Source: Acanthosepion lycidas
Taxonomy: Eukaryota > Mollusca > Cephalopoda > Sepiida > Sepiidae
Reading direction: 5' to 3'
DNA length: 64,000 nt
Assembly: GCA_963932145.1 (NCBI GenBank)
Contig: OZ010613.1
Coordinates: forward strand, 40,248,581 to 40,312,580
Part shown: positions 38,597 to 52,900 of the stretch, piece after piece
Layout: each line of letters opens with the position of its first letter
Position numbering within the stretch: position 1 is the stretch's first letter
Translations under genes and position numbers: made by a program
The notes under the pieces: generated by a model
Told to the model about the DNA's origin: nothing
Seen by the model: the letters and a program-made list of their open reading frames with translations, nothing else
Databases searched by the model: none

Positions 38597-41500
38597 AATT
38601 CCATTCCCTTCAACGAGCAAAAAAAAGTTCCTTGTTAAAATTAAACACCATCTTGCTACCAGCCTACTTACTACTTTGCAACCTGAGTAAGTAAATGTTT
38701 TCAACATTGACTCTTCATCTATCACCTTTCAAATGCTAATCTTACATCACTTCAGTTAGCAACAAACTTTATATTTTTTTTTAACATTTTTTTGGGAATT
38801 TTCACTGAAACATTGAACTTATAATTAACAAAGGATAATTGTGTTGTACTAAAACACGTTGCTAACTTTATATTGTTATCAATAATTGATTATATTATAA
38901 TCAATAATAAGAGATTAACAAAGGCAGAGGAATATTCATTACAATTTACATTAATAGCTGTCTATTATGACCTATGAATATCAATGAGCAAGGTCCAATT
39001 TCAGTAATGTATATCAATCATTACTGTGAGACTAGCTAGAGCTGGGAGCAGAAAATTTTAAAATGTTGGAGCTGGAGCCAGTGAATTTCAAAATGTTAAA
39101 GCTGAAGATTTAGATGTCAGCTCCACAACCCTGCTTCTGAACAGCATTGCCAGCATTCCCTAACAAGATTTCTCTAGGCAAGCCATCAAAATTTCTTTTT
39201 CAACATAAAATTTCCTTTTCTTATTTAAGGCTATCCTACAACTTTTATAACTTTGATAATGACAATGCCCAAATATTATAACTGTTTTTAGTACCTTTAC
39301 TAATTTTCATTATGTATACTGATCTCTGATACAGATAATTAGCATGATTTTCAATAACAACAATGCATATGTAAGTCTAGTTCATTGTGTTTGCTAAGAT
39401 TTATCTTTTCAGAATTAAATCATTTCTCTATTAATTTTAACCCATTATGTTCAAAAAATTAAAAACTTTGAAAGAAGAAAATAGGACCTTCAATGATGAA
39501 TGGGAATTGTAATATTTTTTAGTGTTTCAGTGACTTGATTGCTTTGTGATGCTGCAATTTCAACACTTAAAAAATACAATGCACGTCAAGACTATGCTGT
39601 TCATATAGATAATAAATATGCTAAATTGGATGGTGAAGCTCAAAGGATTGCACTGCTGGAACTAAAGGATGGAAAGCAAAAGCAGAGACAATTATTCCAT
39701 TCCGTATTAATTCAGGAAATGCTGCAACAGATGCAAGCTATAGTTGTATATTTGCTTGGAAGAAAGGCAAACCATTCAGCAATGCTGAGCTCAAAGGAAT
39801 GCATTGTAGATGTTGTAAAATACTTAGATCCAGATAAATTTAACAAATATAAAAATGTGCCTCTTTCAAGAAGGACCAAGCTATAAAAGTTACATATTTG
39901 CTTGAAAAAAAAGGTAAACCATTCAACAATGCCGAGCTCATAAACGAATGCATTGTAGAAGTCGTAAAATGTTTAGATCCAAATAAATTTAACAAATAAG
40001 AAAATGTAATTCTTTCACGGACTAATACAGATTGACAGCATGAATTGATCAGTAATGTAGCAGAGCAGCTCCAAAATATAATAAGAAAAGACAATGTATA
40101 TCTCTCTTTAGATTTGGATGAATCGAGAGATTCCGCTGACTCGGCACAAGTATTGTATTTCATTTGTGCAATAACTGACGATTTTTAATTATTTAAAGAA
40201 TTACTTTAGGCACACTTAAAAGAGAAACATGAAGAATAGATATTTTTAATAACTTCAAAGAGAAATATTATATGGTTGAGCTGAATCTTACTAAGTGTAT
40301 GATGGTGCTTCAGCTGTGTTAGCTAAAAAATAAAGGATTCCTTGTACATCTAAAAAAAGAAACCACAGCTCCAAATGCAGTGATTTCTTTTCATTACATT
40401 CTGTACCAGCCACATCTCTGTGCAAAATCTGCTATTTTAAATAACACCTTACAAAAGATAAGTGTTGCGAACTATATATGAGCAAATGCCATGAGGTATA
40501 GTCAGTTTCAAAACATGTTGATGATAGATAGCAAGGCAATTAGTGTAGATTTGCCTTATCACTCAAAAATACGCTGTTTATCACGAGAACATATAATGGT
40601 AAAATTTTTGTCTTTACAAGAGCAAATAATTGACTTTTTCAAAGAAAACTAATTTTTGTGAATTATCAGATACAAAATTTCACAGAGATGCTGCATTTGA
40701 GTGTGATGTAGTGACAAAGCAAAATGAGTTAAATATTTTGTTACAAAGCAGAAATAAATCAAGATATGATATGTGGCAAAAAATTCTTTCATTCAGAAAG
40801 AAGTTATTTTTCATGTCCTTTCTTGCTCAGTCAAAACTTCCAGAAGAATACTTTCCCTACTTGTTGAAAGTAATGAGTGAAAGTGAAGAGAATATCTATG
40901 AATCTTTTCAAGAATACATGTCACTCTTAGACTCATTAATAGAAGAATACAGCAGAGGATCCAGTTGTTTTGATAAAGATAATGTCACCCTGAAACTGGC
41001 TTTTCAGCCTCACTTAGTTAATGTATCAGAGACTCCCAAGGTGTTACAAATGGAGTTTATTGAGTAGTCTGAAAATAAGATCCTGAAAACTGTTTGACAG
41101 CAAGAAAGATCACAATGAAATTTGAAAATGGATGGGAGAATATCCTCACCTTCGTGAACATGCACACTGAATTATTTCATGTTTTTTTTTCAACACACAG
41201 TTGTGAATCTACATTGTCATACTTGACACAAATCAAGAATTTGTTAAGAGAACAGTTGACAGATGAGCATTTGAATGACCAATTAAAACTAATAACCACC
41301 ATGTTAGAGCCTGATATCAAAATACCAAAAGAAGCAATGTCAAGGAAGTCATTAATTTGTTTAAAAGGTGAATAAAGTATTTGTTTGAACATGTCTTGTT
41401 TTTCAGTTTTATGTCTGCTTTTATTATATTATATATTTATTAAATTCTATTTTATGTATTATTTACCTAAGATACAAAATGTGTAACTGTAAAAAAATCA

Positions 41501-42597
41501 CTTGGTGAATGCAGACTCTACGAGGGACTATGAATTTCAATGTGGCCTTCATGCACAAAAAGGTTTCCCCCCACCCGTTTTATACCATCTCCTTTGAGCT
41601 GAAGTCATTTACACTGGTATGTATACAGCAATTCCACAAAAGGTAGATAGCATCAAAAGTTCACCAGTTTGTATGCACTTTTGGTTGGAGATTAACAAGT
41701 CTTTTCTTTTATTAATTTTTTCTATAGTTTAGACAACTTCTCTGGTTTCTAGTGAAGATTTGAACATAAATTGTCCACCATATTCTGACTGCTTTCAGAA
41801 GCCATTTTTTATTGTGTGTTGATAAGGTTGTGACTATGTATTGTATTTTCTAAGGTAGTTTTTGAGAGTTCAGTCTTCACATATTAGTGAGCAGCATGTC
41901 ATTTTATTTTTCTTCTAAGTATCATGTTTTATCTTGAAGTTTTGTTAGTTTTCTGCTAAACTTGCATAAATTAAAATTTGCTCTCAAAATATATGCAATT
42001 TTGCATACAGTATACAAATTCCCAAAACTTTTGAGTAAACACTTCAGATAAATTGAGAAAACCGTTTTTTTTTTAAAAAAAACAAAAAAAAAACACCTGG
42101 TATGCAAGGATTGCTTCAAAAGTATAATGTTGCCATAGCAGGAAAGCTTGAACTGTACTTAGTTTCTTTGAAAGGAAATTTAGTTGATTTGCATTATTCC
42201 TTTATCAGAGTTATTACTAAAGTAAATACAGTGTGACCCGGATATAAGAGATTTTCTCTGGTTCCAAATTAGAGCCATACTTACTTAAACAAAATAGACC
42301 AAACCCAGATATAAGATAAACCCGGATATAAGAGACTTCTTCTCCGGTCCCGACAACTCTCTTATATCCGGGTTACACTGTACTATTTTATCAAATCCTC
42401 TTCATTAAAAAATATTCTTGACTTGTTGATATATTTTTTTCAATCAAAATGTGCTATACAAGATATTTCTACCATATATACTGATTGAATGGTTAGCAAA
42501 AACAATTTTTTAAATTATTCTAAAAATTGAGTGGGTTACTTTTTTCAGCAACTCACAATGTCCCTAGATTAAAACACTTATGTCATGTGTGATGGTG

Positions 42598-42634
<37 letters not shown>

Positions 42635-45581
42635 GTTTTAAAAACTTTTAAAATCTTATCAATTTATCTATTCTTTTTACTTTTTGCATACTGAAAGTTT
42701 GCAATATATTTTAACATATAAAACTAACTGATTTTGTTGACTGAACAGTATAGTTGGATCAGTTAGGCACTGTCTGTGAGAAAAAGAACACCATGACACA
42801 ATTTACTCCACCAGAAATTTGGAAACAGCATGCTGCACTACTTGGCATTCATGCCGGAAGCTCCAAAATGAACATATCAGAGTGTTTGCATGTCAATGTT
42901 AGGACAATGCAGAGGATTTGGAAAGAGTTGGATGAGTCTAATGATGATTATGAAGGTACAGCAGCTTGGAAAACTCACTCTGATCATTCTGATAAGAAAA
43001 GAACTCCCAAATTTGTTAGTGAGAGCCTCAGACTCAACACGGAAGCCTACATCAAGTACCTTGAGGAGGTCGTGTTGCCCTGGGTCAAGAGAGGTGGCTG
43101 TCAGAAGACCTTAATGTCTGGCAACCGGACTCTACACTATGCCTCACAAGCAGAACCCAGGCATGGCTGTCAGACAATTTCTGTAATCACATCACCCTTA
43201 CATCTGGCCACCTAACTCTCCAGACTGCAACCTCCTTGATTATTATGTGTAGGATGCAGTTGAAAGAGAGACCACCAATACTCCTTGTAATACCAAAGAT
43301 GAACTGATGGCAAGGATTATGGCAGCATTCATCAACTAAGAAACTGTCCGGAAGAGTTGTACACGATTCCAAAGTTGTCTGGAGGCTGTGGTTGAAGCCA
43401 ATGGCAATTTTACTGAATATATTTACTCTTTAGTATTTCAATAAATATATCTGTTCAAATTAGATGTCAGTGCTATTTTCATTTTTGCATGATTGAGATG
43501 ACAATTTATCCATTGCACCCTGTATATTCACATCTGTAGGCTAACAAGATGCCAAACAGTCTTGTTCTATTTATATCCACATCTGTAGGCTAAGATGCTA
43601 AACAAAGAAAAAAAAATTATGACAGTTAAAAATAAAAATAAAATAAAAAGGAAATCCACATATATTTACAACAAAAAGACTACTTATTTAGAGAAAGTGA
43701 GTAGTAAATATTATGTAACACCCTGCCCAATGATGACATGTTGACCTTGCTTCTTTAAATGCTTACTTGCATTTCAAAAGCAGTCCCTGTAATTTTTTTT
43801 TTGTTTTGAGAAAGCGGGTGAATAAAATTGTTAAACGTACCCGTCGTTCCAGCATCAACAGTTTGAAGAGCACAAGGACCTTATGCCGGAAAAGTACAAC
43901 AAGATCTCGGGCTGGAAGACCTGCAAAGAAAATGAAATCCAATTCAATGTTTGGATCAGTATAACAAGAAATCTCACATGTCTTTTGTAGTGCTCGACTA
44001 GCATTTTCCCAATTCCTTATCTAATTGCATAAATCATATCGCGTCTTTTTGCATGTAACTTTTAGATGTTTAATTTAAACAAAATTGTTGCTCCTTTTCT
44101 TATTAGGAAAGAGATGTGTCACTTTTTTTATATTGTTTGGATAGAAGAATAAATAAAGTAAATAAAATAACTATTCTCCCAGTAAGAATAAAAATGTTCA
44201 TGTGACAAATATATTTTTCATTTTTAAAGAATTCATTTATATTTTTTTTTATTCTTGATAATGATTGAACCAGTTGAAAGCTCAATTCACATGGACAGTG
44301 AACAGTTTTTATAAACTTTTTCATATTAAGATATGGAAATTAGACCGACAAAATGAAAAATTTTGGAAAAAATATTCGTATAACTTGTCTGCTTTCTTCA
44401 ATAAAACTGATATTTTTTTTATACAAGTGTGTATTTTGGGCAGCAATTTTTCATTTATGCAAGTTATTGCGAAAATCCTTTGATAAATATTTTTTATCTA
44501 ATTTTTCTATGGTTCAAGTCATTTTCCTGGTTTCAAAGGAAAAATTGTTCAATGGTTTTCTGAACACTTAGCTTTTGTAAACCATTATGAAAGAGATTTT
44601 TCTGTGCTGGTAGGGTTGAGTCTGTAGCTATGCATTACATTTCTTTGCTTTTCAATTGTATTTATTTTCCTTTTATTTATATTTTTTTAAGTATCATGTT
44701 TATTGTATCATGTCTTTCATTGGTCTCCAAACAGACTCACTCTCCCTAAATTTTAAATACTTCTGATATCACATATTCAATATTTTTTTTTAGTTGATTT
44801 TGTTGAATATTATTCTGCTGTTCACAAGGAGCTGTCTTATATTGTCATTTTTGTGTGGTATATAGCACTCTGGTCAGAATTATGACAAGCAAGTCAGAGT
44901 TGTATATCCTATATAAGGTGTTGATTTTTTGATATTTTTAGAAATACAATCTAAAACAGGGCAAATAAATTTGCAAACAATATTAGTCTAAAGATGCAAG
45001 CAATTGCTAAACAGAATGGTGTGCTTCCAATAGTTTATTTTATTCTTGATAATGACTGAAACCAGGCAAAAGCTGATGACCTTAACAAGTACATGAAATG
45101 TGGACAGTTTCTATGTATAGAATATAGACATTAATTTGTGAACAAGAAAAAAAATATAACAGATAAAAAATTATCTGTTGTATTCAAAACTTGGTCACAC
45201 ACCAAAAGTCTAGGATGACTCTTGAGACTAGCATTTGATTTCATAGATATCAGACATACATGATAGATAAATTGTATCCTTGATTGGATCTGCATGCTCT
45301 ACAATTCACTTGTGTACTACCAGGTGCCTAATCTGTCCAGATAATGGTCTGCAAACAACAGGTATTATCAATAGGACAATTAAGCTGATTGGCATAGTTG
45401 GCTTGCTTCTGGTTGTCATGATTTCCTTTCAGATGGTTTACATAACCTGCGCTCAACAACAGCATGCACACACCATATTTCCAAGACTGCATATTAGCTG
45501 GCAAATCAAAAAGAGTGTTTTGGAAATCAGGCTTAATCTGAGTATCATTCATCTTCAAATATGTTACATCTACATTTTATT

Positions 45582-45635
<54 letters not shown>

Positions 45636-46895
45636 TAGGTGTATCTAGGTCTGTTCTACGGTTGTATTGAGCTCTTTTGTTAGTTGTTTACTCGTATCGG
45701 GGTTTTTTCTTTGGGCTTCAGACCTGCATCTGTGTGATTTTTTTCGGCAGTAGTTCATGATTGTAGCTCTTTCTTTTTTTAAAAACCTTTTTTTTCCCCC
45801 GCCTCGAGATTGATTTGATTATTGGCAAACCAAAAATTCGAGGGTTTTTCGAAACGAGTCTAGTTATCTATATTTGTATGTATATATATATATATATATA
45901 GATAACGAAAATCTTGGTAATCCGTATGGATAATCCCAAGGAGGATGAAATCCTGAGAGCTCAATGTTAATTTAGAGTGAATTTAATTTAAAGAAAAACA
46001 GAGCACTTTAATATATATATTTTCACATACAGTGCGATGGATAAATTGTCAACAAAATTATGCAAAAATGAAAATGACACAAACATCTCATTTTAACAGA
46101 TATATTTACCAAAATTACTCAAAAATATCTTAAAATACTAAAGAGTAAATTTATTCAATAAAATCACCATTGGCTTGAACCATGGCACCCAGACAACTTA
46201 AGAATTTCCTGCATCTCTTCTGGACAGTCTCCTTTTTTTAAGTTGGTGACTGCTGCCATAATCCTTGCCTTCACTTCATCTTTTGTGTTACAAGGAGTAT
46301 TGTTAGTCTCTTGCTCAACTGCACCCCACACATAATAATCAAGGGGGTTGCAGTCTGGAGAGTTAGGTGGCCAGATGTAAGGGGTGATGTGGTTGCAGAA
46401 ATTGTCTGAAAGGCATGACTGGGTTCTTCTACTTATGTGACATGGTGCAGAGTCTGGTTGCCAGACATAAGGTCTTCCAGCAGCTACCCTCTTGACTCAG
46501 AGCATCACTACCACTTCAAAGCATTTCATACAGGTCTCCATGTTGAGTCTGAGGCCCTGTGGGAAGAATGGAGGCATAACATTACCATCACTAGTGATCA
46601 CTCCAAACACCATGATATTTACTGGATATATCATCCAACTCTTGCTAAATCCTGTGCACTGTCCTCAGATTGACACCAAAACACACTGAAATCTTTGTAT
46701 TGGAGCTTCTGGCACAAGTGCCAAGCAGTACAGTATGCCGTTTACCAATTTCTGGTGGAGTGAATTGTGCTATAGTGTTCTTTTCCTCACAGACAGTGCT
46801 CAACTGACCCTACTATACTGTGCAGTCAATAAAATCAAAAAAAAACTGAATACACAAAATTAAAAAATATATAATGGCGACAATTTACCATATCA

Positions 46896-46938
<43 letters not shown>

Positions 46939-49900
46939 ATGTATATTTAGGCAACATATCTTCATTCAAACAGGTTTCATTAAATAATATAGACATATGT
47001 CTATTTTTATAATAATCCTTTCCAGTTCTCTAATCACTTTTCTGATGTTAAGATGAAATTCATCAAGGAAGGTGCCATAATTTTTTCCTACCTAAGTACT
47101 TTCAATCTCCACCAAGGTCATCCTCAGTGGTTAATTACAAAAATAAACTTATTGTAACTGAGCGTTGTGATGGCAATTTCTAAATGAGGACAAAAATACA
47201 AAATGTTCAAAAAATAAATTATCTAAGTACTAATTCACATTAATATCTATCATAGTTCATCTGACAAATGATTTGCATTTTATTACAGAAGGAATATATT
47301 AGTTACATTCTAAATTAAATGTAGCCAAATCACTTGACTGGTGTCCTTGTTTACTTAGTATCAATAAACAACAAATTCCTTTTACTATCTCATAAGTATT
47401 ACAGGTTGGCTGTGTGCAACGTATCATTTTTTCATGGGTGAATTGAGGTGCATCCCTGTGTTGCACAGATAGGGAGTTACTGCATCTTTTTAGATTTTTT
47501 TTATGCGCCAAGGATACAGGACACACACCTAGCAGCATCTCTGCAATTGGTCATTAAGTTTATAATTAAGTCAAAGAAAAATACAGATTTATAAACTTGC
47601 AAATTGTACAATGACATTTTAATTGGATTCATTTATTTTTTAATTTTTCTTAAATTATAGTTCTTGATAATTTAAAATTACAGAAGGATTTTATTCCCAC
47701 TCTTCAAAACTTAAAATTTACCAGCAATTCTTCTCCCAACTATGAACTTCTTTGAGTGTAAATTCTTCTAAGAATCTCGACAACTGGTTTCTTAGGCAAT
47801 GACTATTGATGAATTGGGATCACATACAGATAAAATATGGATCGGAATTTAACAATAATAGGATAAAGAAAAAATAGGAAATGTTTATCAATCTAACATA
47901 TTTCACTTTTATTAAAGCTTCATTAGAGAATGAGATTTGATATTTTTATTTTTGTGTTTGATTTTCATTGGTTAATCAGATTTCATGTGAATTTGACTTG
48001 TTAAACATTAATGTAATTGATAGCATTCTGAATTCAAGGAGAGACTGTGTGTCGCTTTGAAGCTCCAAGAAATTAACGGGTTTCAAGCCTAACTGAAAAA
48101 AAAAAAAAAAAAACACAAAACAAAAACATGAATATTACTTTATGTGTGTGTCTAGTATACATTATGTTTCATGATTGTCTGCATGTTGATTTGGGAATGT
48201 GTTTTTTTTTTCGCATCCAAAATGGCTCCCCAGTGATGGAGCGGGGTTGGGGTGACAAAAGAAAGTAAAATGTGCAAGCAAAAAGGTTGTGTGTGTGTGT
48301 GTGTGTGTGTGTGTGAGAGTGAGTGAGTGAGAGAGAGAACGAACACAGCAAGAACAGTGAACACTCACACATACACAGTGATATGACTCTCAATTTGGTA
48401 TTTGGTAAACTGAAGTATTCACTGAGGATGAATATATCCTAGGATATTACCCGGAACCGAGGAATGGCTCTTACAACCAAAAGGAATTGGCCAAATGGCT
48501 TGTGGGATGCCAGGTTGCGATATATGACTATGGCAAAAAAAAAAAAAAAAAAAAAACCCTTGTAACCATAGAAAAGTCAGTAATGGATTAGTTAGGAGGT
48601 GCTTAGCAGGTGCGCTTGTTTTCCCCATGGAGGGAGCCAGCGGCAGAAGGAACTGAGATGGTGCAAGTTGAGTTTTGACACACAGAGGTAGATGGTTAAT
48701 AATAGTAATTATAGAAAATTAATGGTGATAGATTTTTGAAGATTTGGTAATATGCAAAAAACAAAGTAATTAATTGGCTGTGGTTGAATAAATAGGGTGA
48801 TAATGGACAGTGTGTACTGTGTCCCTGTGAGTAGGAAATTAAAGTGTAAAATTTAGGCAACAAGGACATGGCTCAGTTATGGAAATGGTTGATGATGTGG
48901 TGTGGGGCTTTTAGCATGTATTGTGTCACTTTTGGACCAGTATTTTTTTCTGTGAATTGTATGTACATTTCGTGTAGTCTCAAGTGAAGAGGCAAGAAAT
49001 TTTGTTCTTCCCAGGAATATTGGATTGCAGAGGTGGTACCTGCTGATCTAGGTGTAATCTTTTTAATGATTAGGTGAGGTGTGTTAAATAATAATTTAGC
49101 AGACTATTATTTTTAAGGGAAGTGTATCTTGGCTCAGACTTCCGGAGCTTGACATTCAGGGTCAGATATAAGCCATAATAGGGAAGTCGATTTTGATTGG
49201 CTGAGCTAGCATGGTTAAGATAGATGGGAAAGAGGTTCCAGCAAGTTACTTCTTACCCTTCAAGCGATGTAGACATGTTCTCTTTCATGTCCAAAACGTC
49301 TCCCCAATGATGGAGGCGGGAAGGAGTGGGTTGGTTCGACCCTCACTGGATAGGTAATGTATATGTTGACATGAGTAATAAAAATAGTTAAATTAAAATT
49401 CTGTGTTTGAAGTCTTTCATTGCTGAACCAAAACAATTAGTGATTGCCAGCCGAGAGTAGACGAAATTAAACAACCCCCACCAGGGGCCTATACAATAAA
49501 CGTACATTAGAGATTTTAAGAATGGTTTCTATAAAGGTTGGTGATGTAATATAGCTTTTTTGATGTGTTTACAGTTGCTAAATTATTTATTAGTAATCCC
49601 TCAATATACTTTCAATGTAAAGAATTGTTTTTTTTAATTCCCATTATAAACAAAGACTGAAAAACACTGACCGAGATAAATCTCTGTGCCATCAATTGGA
49701 CTGTCGGTAAGCAAGGTGCTGAGGTTCTGGTAGGTCTCTATCAGCAGTTCCACTTTACTGAAGTCCCGTTCATCAAAATATGCATGTGTAATAAGTTCCA
49801 ATTTAGTTTGAATTAAACCATAATGAGGCTGAAAAGACAAAATAATATTTATATAATTCCATGTACCGTATTTCTGAATGTCAAAGACACCAAGTTCCTT

Positions 49901-52900
49901 AACCTCTAAAACAAACTTTGAAAATTCATCTGGGATCTTCAAAGTGGAATATTAGAGCTCATAAACCTAATTATAGAGAAAATTCTTTCATACTAGACAA
50001 GGACTTTAGCTCTTGTACATATTTTTATTAATTACTACTTAAGTATAGTAATAATAAGTGATGTATATACTCACAGATCATGCAACCTTTGAAGACCTAA
50101 TTTTGAAGCTAATTTGACTACAGTGAATGGATATATAGTTTGGTCATTGGTGTAGCCAGGGCCAACTCTACATATGCTAATTATGTCTTGTGTATGATGT
50201 GACCCCCTTAAAATTAGCTTCAAATTTAGGTCTTCAAAAGTCGCATGGTACAGTAATAATTTTTTTTAAATTATCAGCATTTTAATAATATTAATGAGGT
50301 AAAGTAAAGGAGTCAATATACAATTAGGTTGTCATAAATAATTTTGTTTATAAACTTCACTTCAAAAAAAGAAGAAAAAAAAAGAAAAAAAATTACATTT
50401 TACTGAATTATATATCTGTCATTATTTACCCAGACTTGTTGGCACTTATCGGGCAGCTCTTTGATACCTTTTGGGTAAAATCCCACAAGTTTTAACGTGA
50501 AAAGTTTTTAACAAATCCTTGAACTTGGGTTTCATCAGAGAAAATTTTCTCCATCAAAGCATCATGCAGTGATTGAAAAATGTCATTGGTTGGTACAAGG
50601 CAAGGTGAATATAGTGGGTTGAGTAGAATAGATCCACAGAGTCCCAAAGCTTCTCCACCCACTGTTTTATTCTTGTGTGCAACTTTGCATTGTCATGGAT
50701 TGATTGGTTAATTTCATACAGCTTATCAACCCTTTGCAGGTTATTTAAAAAGCAGAAAATATTTTTATATTGCAAAAATTTTTTTTTTTTTTTTTTTTTG
50801 AGATAATGGTTTAGTGATACAAGTCTTACTAATTAACCCATAACTGGGAGGAAAAAAAGAATTCACACCTTTCCCACGAGTAAGTATTTGCACGTAAGTG
50901 AGTATAACAGACACAATGGGAATTGGAACTTGACTCTCCAATTAACAATTCCAAGCCATTATCTATTACACCACCCACACATCCAAGCTTACAGCACCCA
51001 GTATTTCCAAGTGGTCACCCATCTCAGTAGTGACCAGGCTCAATGTTTTTGGGTTTTTTTTTGTTTTTTTATATAATAATTGTTTTAGTGATAAAATTAT
51101 TAATAATTAACCCATAGCTGGTAGGGAGAAAATGTATTTGCATATAAGTGGTGGATGCAAGAGGTGGATTCATACCTTTCCCAAGGGTATTTGTATGCAT
51201 ATATAATGAACACAACTGGAACTCAGCTCTCTGATTAAAAATTCTGAGACATTATCGATTACACCACCCACACATCCAAGCTTACAGCACCTGGTATTCA
51301 CAAGTGGTCACCCATCTAGGTACTGACCAGATTTGACATTGCTTAAAATTTGGCTGTATGCACAGTTGGAAATGTTTGAAGAAAAAAACAGAAATTTTCT
51401 CTTTGCATTCTTCCTTATACTATAAAAAAAAAAAAAAAAAATATCTGAAGCTGAATAAGTGAATACTCAGGAAAACCACTCTCCCATAACTACTATCCAG
51501 GTAGTAATAACTATGAAAGAGTGTTACTGATTTGACCAGAGCCAAAATAGTGTATGAGAGATACAGAGAAATATGGACATGAGATATTGATATATATATA
51601 TATCTCAATAAATTCATTGCAGGATGAAAAAAAAAAAAAAAAAACATTATTTGGCAAATTACTTTTTTCTTCCATGTGAATGCACTTAATTCAATGGTGA
51701 ATATTAATTACATTCAAGGAAGTGCTAGAAAGGTCTTGCTCTAAACAACTTACAAAAAAAAAAAAAAAAAAAAAAAAAAACAAAAAGAGAAAACGAGGAG
51801 AAAAAGAGGACGAAGAGAGAAAAAGAGGACGAAGAGAGAAAAAGAGGACGAAGAGAGAAAAAGAGGACGAAGAGAGAAAAAGAGGACGAAGAGAGAAAAA
51901 GAGAAGAGAAAAAGAGAAGAGAAAAGGAGAAGAGAAAAGGAGAAGAGAAAAAGGAGAAGAGAAAAAGAGAAGAGAAAAAGGAGAAGAGAAAAAGGAGAAG
52001 AGAAAAAGGAGAAGAGAAAAAGGAGAAGAGAAAAAGAGAAAAGGAACGAGAACGAGAAAAGGAACGAGAACGAGAAAAAGAACGAGAACGAGAAAAAGAA
52101 CGAAAAGAGAAAATGAACGAAAAGAGAAAATGAACGAAAAGAGAAAATGAACGAAAAGAGAAAATGAACAAAAAGAGAAAATGAACAAAAAGAGAAAATG
52201 AACAAAAAGAGAAAATGAAGAAAAAAAAGAAAAAAGCAGCAGCATTTCATTGAATATTGGACTTTTACTTCAACATGTGTTAATGAAGTTCTAGAAATAA
52301 TGTGCCACATATATGAAACCGAGAAGTAAATTTTTTAGTAAACATGCTAGACTATTTTTCTCATCAAAATTTATCTTACACATTTATAAGTCTGCCATTT
52401 ATCCATGAACTGAAATATTGCTGTCACATCAGGTTTGGTGCTTCTGCTATATATTTAGAAATTCTTGATAAAATACAAAGAAGAATCTGCAATGTTATTA
52501 GTTCCACCACTTTAATATAGCTTTCTTGTACCTTTTCTATTTTCTTTTGCATGTTAGTAGCTCTATTTGGGGTAGGGGGGGAATGATTAAAAGAAAAAGA
52601 GATTTAACTTAGTTTATATTAAACTAAGACCAAACAGAAGAAAAATTGAGAGATTGTGTTGTCCCACTCTTCCAAGAGAGGAAGAACTTCTTGTCATGAA
52701 ATCAGCATTCAACAACTGGGAATTTAATCTATACTAACACCTCATCTTCCCCACATGGCAGACTCAGTGAAAAGAGATGAAGAATCTGCAATGTTATTGG
52801 TCCTCATCTGGCATCTCAGCTTTAGTCACTTTCCCCATTGCTGTACCATAACTTCCCTGTGACTTTTCTATAAATATTTTCATGGTAATTGTTCTGATGA

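Noticed and set aside
45280..45648. 122-codon plus-strand open frame
   Set aside because: It ends in a (TA)n(CA)n microsatellite translated as YIYIY and THTHT; the upstream part has no recognisable motif and no splice context.
51691..52310. Open frames up to 186 codons on both strands
   Set aside because: They are produced by the purine/pyrimidine tandem tract; all frames are open because it lacks stop codons, and the peptides are low-complexity K/R/E or F/L/S.
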